From PFL42 sp963789825 (GTDB lineage: Bacteria; Chloroflexota; Anaerolineae; Anaerolineales; E44-bin32): 64,000 bases of DNA. Under the pieces are notes generated by a model, which had not been told where the DNA came from, searched no databases, and was given only the letters and a program-made list of their open reading frames with translations. The stretch lies in assembly GCA_963789825.1 (NCBI GenBank), contig CAWBME010000002.1:1-64000 (forward strand), in the 5' to 3' direction. The position numbers were made by a program, and so were the translations under genes. Positions 10,529 to 20,036 of the stretch are shown here, in pieces; position 1 is the first letter of the stretch, and the number at the start of each line of letters is the position of its first letter.

Positions 10529-10834
10529 GTGATCCAGGACCGGGGTTCGCGCTCCATCTTCCTCTGGGCGGCGGCCGCCCTGCTGACGGGGACGTTCGTC
10601 TATCACTGGCTCGAAGGGTGGAGCCTGTTCGACGCGCTGTATTTCAGCGTGGTCACCCTGGCGACGGTGGGTTACGGCGATCTCGTCCCAACAACACCGA
10701 TCGCCAAGCTCTTCACGATCTTCTACGTGATCAACGGCGTCAGCATTCTGGTGGCGCTGTTGGATCGCCTGCGCGCTGTGCGGACAGCGCGGTTCGTACA
10801 AGACGACGCAAGCTCTCAGGGCGCCGAGACCTAG
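10529..10834 (+). CDS. Small two-helix potassium channel (Ion_trans_2)
   Basis: Two membrane helices flank a pore loop with the potassium selectivity filter TLATVGYGD (10654-10680), the hallmark of the Ion_trans_2 family. Helix 1 is SIFLWAAAALLTGTFVYH; helix 2 is LFTIFYVINGVSILVALL. There is no cytoplasmic RCK/TrkA-N domain, so it is a minimal, KcsA-like channel of ~100 residues, presumably a homotetramer in the inner membrane. The start is uncertain: GTG 10529 is the first in-frame start, but an ATG at 10430 in another frame and coding-like residues LRNLFLLD upstream suggest a longer N-terminus interrupted by one indel. It probably responds to promoter-family copy 2. Confidence 0.8.
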   Translation: MIQDRGSRSIFLWAAAALLTGTFVYHWLEGWSLFDALYFSVVTLATVGYGDLVPTTPIAKLFTIFYVINGVSILVALLDRLRAVRTARFVQDDASSQGAET

Positions 10835-10963
10835 ACAGGCCCCGTCAGTGCTTCGACCCAGCTACCTTCGGGCAGGCAGGGTCAGGAAAGGAGGAGCAGC
10901 ATTCCGTCACGCGATCGTCGAACGGTGTTGCCCTAGACCCTTTCACCTTCTGGAGGAGATGCA

Positions 10964-11329
10964 ATGAGCACTAGAACCAATCCCAGCAGTTCAGGTTGCC
11001 TGACGGGCATGTTGGCCGCCTTCTCGCGGTTCTTCCTGCTCTTCGCCTGGATCGCCCGGCCGATCGCGTTCGAACGGGCCTTCGGCGGATCGTGGTTCCT
11101 CCCCTGCCTCGGGATCATGATCGTGCCGTTCACGACGCTGATGTATGTGCTTCTGATCAGCAACGGCCCGAACACGATCTCCGGCATCGACTGGCTGTGG
11201 CTGTTCCTGGCCTTGCTCGTCGACATCGCCAACGTTGGCGCCGCCGGCGCCGCCAACCGCGACCGGCTTCCGGCCAGCGTGCCAGGCTCGACGGCTCCGC
11301 CCGCCGCCCCGCCGCCCGCCGCAAGCTAG
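10964..11329 (+). CDS. Small integral membrane protein, unknown function
   Basis: Intact 121-residue protein with a clear ribosome site (TGGAGGAGATGCA before ATG 10964). Three hydrophobic segments are visible: MLAAFSRFFLLFAWIA, FLPCLGIMIVPFTTLMYVLL and DWLWLFLALLVDIANVGAAG, followed by a Pro/Ala-rich tail. I do not recognise the family beyond a general likeness to short bacterial membrane proteins. It follows the potassium channel by 129 bases and precedes a strong terminator, so the two may share a transcript. Confidence 0.75.
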   Translation: MSTRTNPSSSGCLTGMLAAFSRFFLLFAWIARPIAFERAFGGSWFLPCLGIMIVPFTTLMYVLLISNGPNTISGIDWLWLFLALLVDIANVGAAGAANRDRLPASVPGSTAPPAAPPPAAS

Positions 11330-11804
11330 CGGCACATCCGGGGAGCTTACCCCGGCTCCAAGTCCGTCTCCGAGGCCGGGCGCGGATCGACCTCGGACGG
11401 ATCCCATATCCGATATGCCGAACAGGCAGGCGCTGACTCACGCCTGCCTGTTCGGCTTTCAGATGCTCGTGGTCCTCTCTCCCAGGTGCCGGGCTGGCGC
11501 ACGGAGGATCTGACACCCGAGGATGTTCTTCCGGTCGGAACCGCCGCATTGGCCATGCTCAGACGGATGAAGAATGGATCCTTCCCACACGCTCCCCACG
11601 GTGGCTCCAGGCTCACCGCCAGCCCAACCTCGATGAAACCCCACTCCGGACAGGCGAGCCCGGGCACCGGTGGGGAGGGATCTCGCCAGGCCATGAGCTC
11701 TTCGGTCTGCCCAGTGTGTCTTGCTCCTCCCCGAGTCCAGGCTCCACGCGGCGACACGGGAATCCCCGCATGTACAATTAAGCCGGAGACACTGGGTCAG
11801 CGCG
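11330..11804. other. Gap: terminator, then regulator leader
   Basis: Contains the terminator at 11417-11456 and about 340 bases with no recognised gene. TACAAT at 11773-11778 is a plausible -10 for the following regulator. The 13-mer ACTGGGTCAGCGC just before the start codon recurs about 105 bases before the paralogous regulator at 21254, a trace of shared ancestry. Confidence 0.4.
11417..11456 (+). terminator. Rho-independent terminator
   Basis: Perfect 16-bp stem (11417-11432 with 11441-11456), 8-nt loop CTGACTCA, followed by TTTC. It closes the channel/membrane-protein unit. Confidence 0.85.
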
Positions 11805-14546
11805 ATGCCGGGGCAGGACACCATCCTTCTGCAAACCAAGCTGCACCGGCCGCGCCTGCCGAAGGACCTCTTGCCGCGGGTCCAACTCATCGAACAGCTC
11901 AACCGCGATCTGGACCGCCAACTCGTCCTTGTCTGCGGCCCGGCCGGGTTTGGTAAGACCACACTGATCGGCACCTGGCTCGACCAATTGGCAACCGTGC
12001 AGAACGACACAGCGGCCACCCCGCGCTCGGCCTGGCTCTCATTGGACGAGCGCGATAGCGACCTCACCCTGTTCTTGCGCTATGCGATCGCTGCCTTGCG
12101 GACGGCCTTCGAGGACTGCTGCGAGCACACCCTGAGTCTGCTCCAGGCACGCCAGCAGCCCCCCCGGCCCTGTTGTATGCGACCTTCGGAAATGAACTCG
12201 AACACCTTCCCGGTGACGTCGTCCTCGTTCTGGATGACTTCCACACGATCCACAGCACCCAGGTGCACGGGCTGCTCGACGAGTTCGTCCGCCACTGGCC
12301 AAGACCGCTGCATCTGGTTCTGATTTCACGGGTCAATCCGCCGATCCCTCTGGATCGGCTGCGCGCCATGGGGATGCTCTGCGAAATCCGCACCCGAGAC
12401 CTGCGTTTCCAGCCCGATGAGACCGCCGCCTATCTGAGCCAGCCGGGTATCGCTCCCCTCACGCGAGAAGCGCTTCCGCTGCTCGAGAAACGCTTCGAGG
12501 GCTGGCCTGCCGGGGTTCGACTGGCGGCCCTCTCGGTGCGTTCGGAAGGCAATCCAGAGGGCCTTCTCGCGGCGCTATCCAGCGAGAACCCCAACATCAC
12601 GGGCTTCCTCGTGGACGAGGTGCTCAGCCACCAACTCCCGGCGGTGTACACCTTCCTGCTGAGGACCTCCATCCTGGATCGGTTCTGCGCCTCGTTGGGC
12701 GAGGCGGTCCTGGGCGAGGTCGAACTCGGCCTGGGATGCACAGGCCTGCGTGGATTGGCTCGAGCGATCCGAGCTGTTCGTCACCCCGCTGGACCATCAG
12801 CACCTCTGGTACCGATACCATGCCCTCTTCCAGGAACTGCTTCAACAGAGGCTCTCCTCCGAGATGACGCCGGACCAGATCGGCGATTTGCATCGGCGGG
12901 CGTCGCTGTGGTTCGAGGACCACCAGCTTGCCGATGAGGCCCTTCAGCACGCTCTGGCTGCCGGCGATCTGAATCTCGCCGCACGCCAGATGGGTGAGGC
13001 GCTGCGCGAGGTCATTAACCGTGAGGACCGGCCGACCCTGGAGCGCTGGCTGCGCCTGCTCCCGGATGACCTGATCCAACGCAGGCCCGAGTTGTTGATG
13101 GTCCGGGCCTGGGCCCTGGAGTTCTCCTGGCGGTTGGACCTGCAGACAAAGGTGGTCGATCAGGTGGAGGCCCTGTTGAACTCGCCGGTCGGCGTCTCCC
13201 TCTCGGAAGGCGACGCGCGGATCCTGCGCGGCCAGGTGCTGACGTTGCGGGCTCAGCAGGCCTATTTCAGCAATCAATCCGCCCGAGCCATCGAGCTCTG
13301 CCAGCAGGCCCTGGCGCTCCTCCCCGGCTTCATGGAGCTTCGCTCGCGGCGGAGCGATGATGTACCTGGGGATGGCCATGCACGCGAGCGGCCAGTCGGC
13401 GGAGGCCGAACGACTGCTGCTTCAAGAATACGAGGCGTGCGCCGATCGGACCGGCACCTATGCCTCGCTCGTGCTCAGGGCGCTTGGCTTCAACCATCTC
13501 GGGGCGGGCGAGCTCGAGCCGACCCGTCGGGTGGCGCGAGTGCTGCTCGACGGGGCTACGCACACCGGCGTGGCGATCATGCTGAGTTGGGCACACTGGT
13601 TCCTCGGCCTTGTGTGCTTCGAACGCAACGAACTGGAGGCTGCCGCGCTCCACTTCCAGCAGATCGTCGACAATCGGTATGTTTCCCAGCTTACGGCATA
13701 CCGGGACGCGGTCGCCGGCCTGGCCCTGATCCATCTCATCCGCGGCGAAGCCCTCCAGGCGTGGCAGATGGTGGATTCGGTCAGCCAGTTCGACCTGGAG
13801 CAACGCGGCAGCGAAGACGATCGCACTCGTTCGCTGCGTGCCCGGCTCCGCCTGCTGCAAGGCGACCTCGAAGAACCCCTTCGCTGGGCAGAGTCCTTTA
13901 CCGGCCCGCCAACGGACCAGCCTCTCCTCTGGCTCGAGGAGCCGCAGGTCACCCGTGTGCGCTGCCTGCTGGCCATCGGGCCGTGAGTCTGACGTTCAGC
14001 AGGCGCTGGAAGCTGTTGGCCGTCCTGGACGACATTGCCGAGCGAACACACAACAACCGCTACAAGATTCACATCCTGGCGCTGCGCGCCCAGGCGCTGG
14101 ATGCCCAGGGGAAGACCAGCGAAGCCGACGCCACGTTGCAGCAGGCGGTCGACCGGGCACGGTCGGGAGGCTTCCTGCGCGTCTTCCTCGACCTCGGCCG
14201 CCCGATGCAGGAGATGCTTCGCCGGCTTTCGAAACAGGAATCCTCGGCGCAGTCGACTCGAGGCATCCTGGCGGCTTTCAACCAGGAGGACCGTCGTTCG
14301 GGCGCCGCCCAGCCCGGGCATCCTCGCGAGGCCTCACCCTTGGCCGAGCCCCTGACTACCCGGGAGCTCGAGGTCCTGAGCCTGTTGCGAGGGCCGCAGA
14401 GCGTCAAAGAAATCGCACTCCAACTCCACATCTCGCCGGCCACAGCCAAGCGCCACATCGCCAATATCTACGGCAAGCTCGACGTCAAGCAGCGCTGGCA
14501 GGCGGTGGCCCGAGCTGAAGAACTGCACATCCTCCCGCCTCGCTGA
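11805..14546 (+). CDS. MalT-type LuxR transcriptional regulator 1 (frameshifted)
   Basis: Large ATP-binding LuxR (LAL) regulator of ~910 residues. ATG 11805 opens with TKLHRPRLP and Walker A GPAGFGKTT (residues 45-53); Walker B LVLDDFHT follows in a second frame. The helical/TPR sensor region covers about 12900-14200, and the C-terminal LuxR helix-turn-helix is LTTRELEVLSLLR ... ISPATAKRHIANIY, ending 14546. Frameshifts are needed near 12168, 12735, 13345 and 13985. It is a close paralogue of the regulator at 21254. By family analogy it binds ATP and an inducer, oligomerises and activates transcription; the inducer is unknown. It is followed by a small partner gene 98 bases downstream. Confidence 0.9.
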
Positions 14547-14583
14547 GTCCCCTCTTCCCTCCCGAATCGAGCTGCAACTCGAC

Positions 14584-14611
14584 TACACCCTAAATACACC
14601 TTTCGGTGGCG
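14584..14611 (+). promoter_or_regulatory. Conserved 28-nt spacer element between LuxR 1 and its small partner
   Basis: TACACCCTAAATACACC followed by TTTCGGTGGCG. The matching element after LuxR 2 (24041-24068) is identical at 23 of 28 positions and lies at almost the same distance from the stop codon (37 versus 35 nt). It holds a direct repeat (TACACC..TACACC) and a small hairpin (CACC/GGTG). Likely a regulatory site for the small gene; function is inferred. Confidence 0.5.
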
Positions 14612-14644
14612 TTCTTGCGTCCGCGGATCTCTTAGGATTGGATC

Positions 14645-14902
14645 ATGGCAAATCCTCCGCGCAGGGAACCCATCCCGTTCGATTGCCCGGCCACCTACCA
14701 GATCGCTGTGCAGGGACGGATCGACCCGAGCTGGTCTGGCCGCCTGCAGGGCATGACCATCCTCCCGTCCGCGGAGGAGGCGCTTCCACCCGTCACGACG
14801 CTCGAGGGCGAATTGACCGACCAGGCGGCGCTGGCCGGCGTACTCAACACACTCTATGAACTGCACCTTCCGGTGGTCCTGGTAAACCGCCTGGGAGGCT
14901 AG
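14645..14902 (+). CDS. Small LuxR-associated protein (~85 aa), paralogue 1
   Basis: 85-residue acidic/neutral protein, no signal peptide or membrane segment. ATG 14645 is chosen because the paralogue at 24102 aligns from the same point. Shared features are PA-TYQIAVQGRIDP in the N-terminal half, a TTLEGELTDQAAL turn, and the C-terminal LNTLYELHLPVVLVNRL. The DQAAL..L..L...LP.LSV pattern is one I recognise as common in unannotated small proteins of Chloroflexota and Actinobacteria, often near regulators; no function is established to my knowledge. It follows LuxR 1 directly and is probably co-regulated with it. A partner, inhibitor or sensor role is inference. Confidence 0.75.
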   Translation: MANPPRREPIPFDCPATYQIAVQGRIDPSWSGRLQGMTILPSAEEALPPVTTLEGELTDQAALAGVLNTLYELHLPVVLVNRLGG

Positions 14903-15021
14903 CCCACTGTGGCACACCACCCCAGCGGGGACAGGCTCAGCCGAGAATGGGGCCCGCCAGGCCGGACTCGAGCAAGTGCCAGAGGAAACGCGGCCAGGCA
15001 GGGCGAATGGGAGGAAGAAGC

Positions 15022-16745
15022 GTGAAGGTCATCATTGTCGGAGGCGTGGCGGGCGGCGCGTCGTGTGCGGCCCGCCTGCGTCGGTTGGACGAGCAGGCAG
15101 ACATCGTGCTGCTGGAACGCGGACCGTACGTTTCATACGCCAACTGCGGCCTGCCCTACCACGTCGGCGGGGTGATCGAGAAGGAGCCAAGCCTGCTGGT
15201 GGCGAATGAACAGGTGTTTCGCTCGCTGTATCGCATCGATGTGCGCACCGGTTGCGAGGTGATGAAGATTCTGCCCAAGCAGAAGACCGTGGAACTCCGC
15301 AGCGCAGCGACCGGCGAGGTCACCAGAGAGTCCTACGACAAGCTTGTGCTATCACCGGGTGCAGCTCCGATTCGTCCGCCCCTTCCCGGGATTGATCTGC
15401 CGGGGATCTTCTCCGTGCGGACGGTGCCTGACGCCCGCGAGATCCGGCGCTGGATCGAGGAGCACAAGGCGCATGCCTCAGGCATGCACACCTACACCGG
15501 ATTCCAGACGGTGAGGCCCACATTGCGGGCGGTGGTCGTCGGCGGCGGTTTCATCGGCCTGGAGATGGCTGAGAACCTGGTCCATCAGGAACTTGAGGTG
15601 ACGCTGATCGAGCGCGGTGGACAGCTTGTGGACCCGATCGACCCGGAGATGGCGCGCTATGTCGAGCGCCACATGGAGAAGCACGGCGTGCGCCTCGTTC
15701 TCTCCGATGGGGCGGCCTCCTTCGCGCAGGCGGCAGACGGCTCACTCGAAGGTGCACACGCAGTCGGGCAGGGTCTTCCCGGCCGACATCGTCGTGCTTG
15801 GCATCGGCGTGCGGCCCGAGACGGCGCTGGCCAAGGAGGCCGGCCTCGAGATCGGGGAACGCGGTGGGATCCGCGTCGACGAGCACATGCGCACCAGCGA
15901 CCCGGACATCTTCGCCGTGGGCGATGCGGTCGAGGTCAAGGACACCGTCACCGGGCAGTGGTCGCTGATCGCCCTGGCCGGGCCGGCCAACCGCCAGGGC
16001 CGCATCGCCGCCGATGGGATCGCCGGCCGCGACTCCCGTTACCGCGGCACGCAGGGCACGGCCATCATCGGCCTGTTCGGCGCCGCCGTCGCCTGGACCG
16101 GCGCCTGCGAGAAGTCGCTCGTGCGCAACGGCGATACGGACTTCGAGAAGATCTACCTGTACCCCAACTCGCATGCCGGTTACTACCCCGGCGCCAAGAT
16201 ACCTGGCGCTGAAGGTGCTGTTCCGCAAGTCCGATGGGCGGCTGCTCGGCGTGCAGGCGGTCGGGCAGGACGGGGTCGACAAGCGCATCGACGCCGCGGC
16301 GATGGTCATCCAGCTCGGCGGGACGGTCTACGATCTGGAGGAAGCCGAGCTGTGCTATGCGCCGCAGTTCGGCAGCGCCAAGTCCCCGCTCAACTTCGCC
16401 GGCATGGTCGCCGCCGACGTCCTGCGCAATGACCTACCCCTGGCTCACTGGAACGGGTCCCAGGATGGATTTCTGCTGGACGTCCGCAATCCGGAAGAGC
16501 TCGCCGTCGAGCATGTGCCGGGCGCGGTCAACATCCCGCTGCCGGAGCTTCGGCAGAGGCTGGGCGAGCTGCCGCGCGACCGCGAGATCCACGTCATCTG
16601 CCGCTCCGGCCAGCGCGCCTACTACGCCACACGCATCCTCGTGCAGAACGAGTTCAAGGCCCGCAACCTGTCGGGAGGCATGCTGTCTCGGACGAACCTC
16701 GCAGTCGATGCGAACCGAGCGGAGGTGAGCAGCGCAAAGAAATGA
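15022..16745 (+). CDS. CoA-disulfide reductase-like flavoprotein with C-terminal rhodanese domain (frameshifted)
   Basis: Pyridine-nucleotide disulfide oxidoreductase: FAD-binding VIIVGGVAGGASCAARLRR at the N-terminus, the single catalytic Cys in SYANCGLPYHVGG (Cys42, equivalent to Cys43 of CoA-disulfide reductase), NAD-binding AVVVGGGFIGLEMAENL, and FAD-binding DIFAVGDAVEV. The C-terminal rhodanese domain carries CRSGQR, giving a CoADR-Rhd fusion. GTG 15022 is preferred over ATG 15007 because GGAGGAAG lies just before it. Frameshifts occur near 15765 and 16200. Such fusions reduce CoA persulfides/polysulfides or CoA disulfide with NAD(P)H. It is the first gene of a co-directional sulfur-related run. 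Confidence 0.87.
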
Positions 16746-16811
16746 CGAAGAAGAGTGCCCTCTGGCCAGAGAGTCCGCCAGACCGACCCTATCACACAGG
16801 AGGAACCTACG

Positions 16812-17975
16812 ATGGCTGAGACAAAACGCGTTTCTACCACGGTGCCGCTGAACTGGAAGGAGGTATGGTTCACCAACTGCCCGATGATATCTGCCAACAA
16901 CGTCGACCAGGAACTGGGCTGGTGCCGTGAGGAGTACAAGAAGATCGGCGTCGAGTACGCCTACTTCCGCCACGTGCCCGAGAACAACTGGTACCCGCAC
17001 TACATCCACAACCTCGACAACCTCATCCGCTTCGGCGGCCTGTATCCCCCGATCGCGGTCCATGCCGACCTCCGCCGCACCGTGCTGCTGGGGGCGACGT
17101 GGGTCTACGAGGGCGGGGTGATGCAGGTGCGCGCCCGCGACAAGATCTTCCGCGTGAAGGATCTGAAGGGCAAGAAGATCGGCATCACCAAGAGCCTCAA
17201 CACGATCAAGAACGACTGGTGGCGCATCCAGGAGCACATGGGCATTGAAAACATCCTGATGCTGAACGACATGACCATGAAGGATATCGAGCTCGTCGAG
17301 TTCCCCTACGCGGACGACTGGTACGACAAGCCCGAGATGCTCTCGCCGATTAACAACCCGTCCGAGTTATGGATGAAGCGTGACCACAAGCACGACTATG
17401 CCTTCCGACCCTTGGAGAAGGCACTGCTCGCGGGTACCGTCGATGCCATCTACAACCAGATGGGACAATTAGGACAGCTCTCGGAGGCCACGGGCGAAAT
17501 CAAGGCCATCTTCGACCTGTCCAAGCTCCCGGACTGGACGATTCAGGTTGCCAACACCCCTGCCGTCATCACCTGTACAGACGTGATGGCCAAGGAGCAT
17601 CCCGAGCTGGTCATCGCCTACATGAAGGCCATGATCAAGGTCGGCCGTTGGGCTAACGAGAACAAGCACGCGGCAGGTGCGATCCTCAACCGCCAGACGT
17701 TCTACCTGGATGCCGAGCACACCTATGAGGGCATCAAACACGTCGACATGGTGCCGAGCCTGAGTGCGCAGAACCTGCAGTGCATCAAGATCGGCAAGGA
17801 CTTCATGTTCAGCCACGGCTACATCAAGAACGACTTCGATGTGGATAAATGGGCGGCGCCGGAATTCCTCGAGCAGGCAGCGGTTGAAGTCCTCAAGGAA
17901 GAGTGGCAGCGCCGGAGCTGGAGCAAGCTTCCTACGGGAGGCGGGCTCGAGGTGGAAGGCACGCGGCTAGGGTAG
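16812..17975 (+). CDS. DszB-like protein (aromatic sulfinate desulfinase / substrate-binding fold)
   Basis: Intact 387-residue protein with the periplasmic-binding-protein fold of the NMT1/SsuA superfamily, but no signal peptide, so cytoplasmic. It matches 2'-hydroxybiphenyl-2-sulfinate desulfinase (DszB) at diagnostic points: FTNCP (Cys23; DszB Cys27), His63 exactly ten residues before Arg73 in IRFGG (DszB His60 and Arg70), and KWAAPEFL near the C-terminus (DszB QWAAPEFL). The catalytic Cys-His-Arg set is therefore conserved. DszB releases sulfite from an aromatic sulfinate. No DszA, DszC or ABC permease is present, so the substrate is probably different. Good ribosome site (ACAGGAGGAACC). 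Alternatively it is a binding protein. Neighbours handle sulfane sulfur and CoA thioesters. Confidence 0.75.
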   Translation: MAETKRVSTTVPLNWKEVWFTNCPMISANNVDQELGWCREEYKKIGVEYAYFRHVPENNWYPHYIHNLDNLIRFGGLYPPIAVHADLRRTVLLGATWVYEGGVMQVRARDKIFRVKDLKGKKIGITKSLNTIKNDWWRIQEHMGIENILMLNDMTMKDIELVEFPYADDWYDKPEMLSPINNPSELWMKRDHKHDYAFRPLEKALLAGTVDAIYNQMGQLGQLSEATGEIKAIFDLSKLPDWTIQVANTPAVITCTDVMAKEHPELVIAYMKAMIKVGRWANENKHAAGAILNRQTFYLDAEHTYEGIKHVDMVPSLSAQNLQCIKIGKDFMFSHGYIKNDFDVDKWAAPEFLEQAAVEVLKEEWQRRSWSKLPTGGGLEVEGTRLG

Positions 17976-18029
17976 TCCGATAGACAGTGCAGCCCAAGAT
18001 GGCGCTGAAAGACGAAGTAGATCAAGAAG

Positions 18030-18064
18030 AGGTGCCAAGCGTCGCACGCTGGCGCTTGGCACCT
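18030..18064 (+). terminator. Hairpin between the DszB-like gene and the crotonase
   Basis: Perfect 12-bp stem (18030-18041 with 18053-18064), 11-nt loop. No T tract follows, so it may act as an attenuator, a transcript-stabilising structure or a weak terminator inside the operon. Confidence 0.5.
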
Positions 18065-18134
18065 GACCACAAGCAGACAAGAAGAGAGATGCATCTGTTG
18101 GAGACTGGCATGACTGAACAACAAAGAAACTCGA

Positions 18135-18968
18135 ATGCAGAGACTCGGTTACCGTCCACCCGAAAATGTCGCGGAGCCTGAGCAGCTCGTGCTCGTCGAG
18201 TACGTCTCCGGCGGGCGCGTGGCGATTATCACCCTCAACCGTCCGCATGCTGACAACGCTGTCACGACGGAACTGGCGGCACAATTGATCGAGGTCCTCG
18301 AGACGGTCTCGGCTCGTACATCCGTGCGCGTCGCCATCCTCACCGGAGCAGGTGACCGTGCCTTCTCGGTCGGCGGTGACTTGTACCAACGCAAGCAGAT
18401 GACAAAGGAACAATGGCTGCGCCAGCGCCAGGTGTTCGATCGCGTTCTTTACACGCTGCGTACGTTACGCCGTCCGATCATCTCCGCAGTCCACGGGATG
18501 GCCTACGGCGGTGGCTGTGAGATGGCCATCAGCACAGACTTCATTATCGCTTCTGATGAGGCTGTTTTCGGCCAGCCCGAAGCGATCGTCGGCTTGAGCG
18601 CTGGCGGCGGCTCACCGGTCTTTCTCCCCCGTTTGCTCCCGCCGGGCATGGCCATGCAAATGTTAATGACCGGAGAACCGATCACCGCACAGGAAGCATA
18701 CAGGCTTGGCATGGTCAATGCGGTACACCCCAAGGCCGAACTGATGAACGCGGTTCATAAGATCGCGGAGACAATCGCGGCCAATTCGCCGACAGCGGTA
18801 CAGTCGGTCAAGCGTGCCGTTCAAAACGGACAGGGCGAACCTGTTGAGCAGGCAGTTGCGATCATGATGGATGAGCACTGGCGATCGGTCGTCCATCAAG
18901 ACCGTGTGAATGGAATCCTTGCCTTCACCGAAGGCCGGGAGGTTGAGTATCCGGACCCTGACTTCTAG
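18135..18968 (+). CDS. Enoyl-CoA hydratase/isomerase (crotonase) family protein
   Basis: Intact 277-residue crotonase. The oxyanion-hole segments are SVGGDLYQ and HGMAYGGGCEMA; both hydratase glutamates appear present (in GGCEMA and FGQPEAI), so hydration or elimination chemistry on an acyl-CoA is feasible. C-terminal region SPTAVQSVKRAV is typical. ATG 18135 is used; an alternative upstream ATG at 18110 is out of frame. It follows the DszB-like gene by 160 bases across a hairpin and is followed by a rhodanese gene. In this setting it may act on a sulfur-containing acyl-CoA, as the crotonase DmdD does in DMSP degradation; that is inference. Confidence 0.85.
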   Translation: MQRLGYRPPENVAEPEQLVLVEYVSGGRVAIITLNRPHADNAVTTELAAQLIEVLETVSARTSVRVAILTGAGDRAFSVGGDLYQRKQMTKEQWLRQRQVFDRVLYTLRTLRRPIISAVHGMAYGGGCEMAISTDFIIASDEAVFGQPEAIVGLSAGGGSPVFLPRLLPPGMAMQMLMTGEPITAQEAYRLGMVNAVHPKAELMNAVHKIAETIAANSPTAVQSVKRAVQNGQGEPVEQAVAIMMDEHWRSVVHQDRVNGILAFTEGREVEYPDPDF

Positions 18969-19045
18969 TGCGTAGACATTCCCAAGTAATGTTCGGGTTG
19001 AGAGCTGCCCGTCATATTGGGATTTCCAGAAAGGGAGAGTAGAAA

Positions 19046-19615
19046 ATGACTACTGTTGAAATTTCCACCCCTCATTCAAGCCACCAGGTGCTTGAAGAAA
19101 AACTGACCAGCCTGGGGCTCTATGTCACTGCCCGGGAAGCCTACGAGATGTGGAAGGCCGATCCTGAGCGGATCAAGGTCCTGGACGTTCGCACGTTCGA
19201 GGAGTACGTCTTGATCGGCCATGCGGAGATGGCGGCGAACATTCCGCTGGCCTTCCCCACCTACAAATGGGATGCCGGCAAGGGCAACTACTCGGTGGTG
19301 GGGAACAGCGATTTCATCGCTCTCGTGAACAAGCGCTTCCAACCGGACGACACGATCCTGGTCATGTGCCGCTCCGGCGGCCGCAGCGCCATGGCGGTCA
19401 ATGCGCTGGCCAAGGCTGGTTTCACGAAGGTGCACAACATCATCGATGGTTTTGAAGGGGACAAGGTGGAAGACCCCGAAAGCATCTATCACGGGATGCG
19501 AATGCGGAACGGCTGGAAGAACTCGTCGCCGTGGACCTACAAGCTTGACCCCGAGTTGGTCTGGCTTCCTTCGGCGGGCGAGCTGGAGATCCTCAGCAAG
19601 ACGCTGGATCTCTAG
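19046..19615 (+). CDS. Rhodanese-domain sulfurtransferase
   Basis: Intact 189-residue single-domain rhodanese. ATG 19046 follows AAAGGGAGAGTAGAAA. Family marks are VLDVRTFEEYVLIGHAEMAANIP and the active-site loop MCRSGGRS (Cys at about residue 108), then AGFTKVHNIIDGFEG. A C-terminal extension after DPESIYHGMRMRNGW is typical of the longer periplasm-free type. No signal peptide. It would carry persulfide sulfur, possibly handing it to or taking it from the CoADR-rhodanese protein at the start of the run. The downstream gap is a dispersed repeat, then a transporter. Confidence 0.88.
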   Translation: MTTVEISTPHSSHQVLEEKLTSLGLYVTAREAYEMWKADPERIKVLDVRTFEEYVLIGHAEMAANIPLAFPTYKWDAGKGNYSVVGNSDFIALVNKRFQPDDTILVMCRSGGRSAMAVNALAKAGFTKVHNIIDGFEGDKVEDPESIYHGMRMRNGWKNSSPWTYKLDPELVWLPSAGELEILSKTLDL

Positions 19616-19635
19616 TCAGGGCGGCTGTCAACCCG

Positions 19636-19930
19636 TGAGCCTGTCCCGGCGCAGCGTGGGTTTACCGCGAGCGCCCGCCCCGAGCAGCGGGGAGGGGCAG
19701 GCGAGGGATCTGCGTTTCCTGCGTGCTTCTGCTTGCTTCGATACTGCCACAAGCAGATCCCTCGGGTGTTGTCTGTCATCCCGGGCGCCTGTCCCGAGCG
19801 GGAGCGAGGGGAAGCGAGGGATCGGCTTTCCCGCCGCCACCTTGCGCATTCGACGGACATGCAGATCCCTCGGCCCAAGACCGGCCACGGGATGACAACC
19901 CGGTGACTTGGGCGAGGGATGACAACATGA
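19636..19930. repeat. Dispersed intergenic repeat family A, copy 2
   Basis: Several arms of the family: GGATCTGC, TGTCATCCCGGGCGCC, GAGGGATCGGC, GATCCCTCGG and GGGATGACAAC in both orientations, filling the 420-base gap between the rhodanese and the transporter. No gene is seen in the gap. Confidence 0.7.
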
Positions 19931-20036
19931 TCCGGACCTTCGGGCTGACTCGCGGCGTATAGACCCAGACCCGGCTATACGGCGCCAGCCCGGTGTGCTC
20001 CGTGCCTGCATAGGGCAGGGGCGAAAGGAGATGCAC

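Noticed and set aside
16812..17975. Reading the DszB-like gene as an ordinary ABC transporter binding protein
   Set aside because: No signal peptide, no permease or ATPase gene nearby, and the desulfinase triad is conserved; kept only as the alternative.
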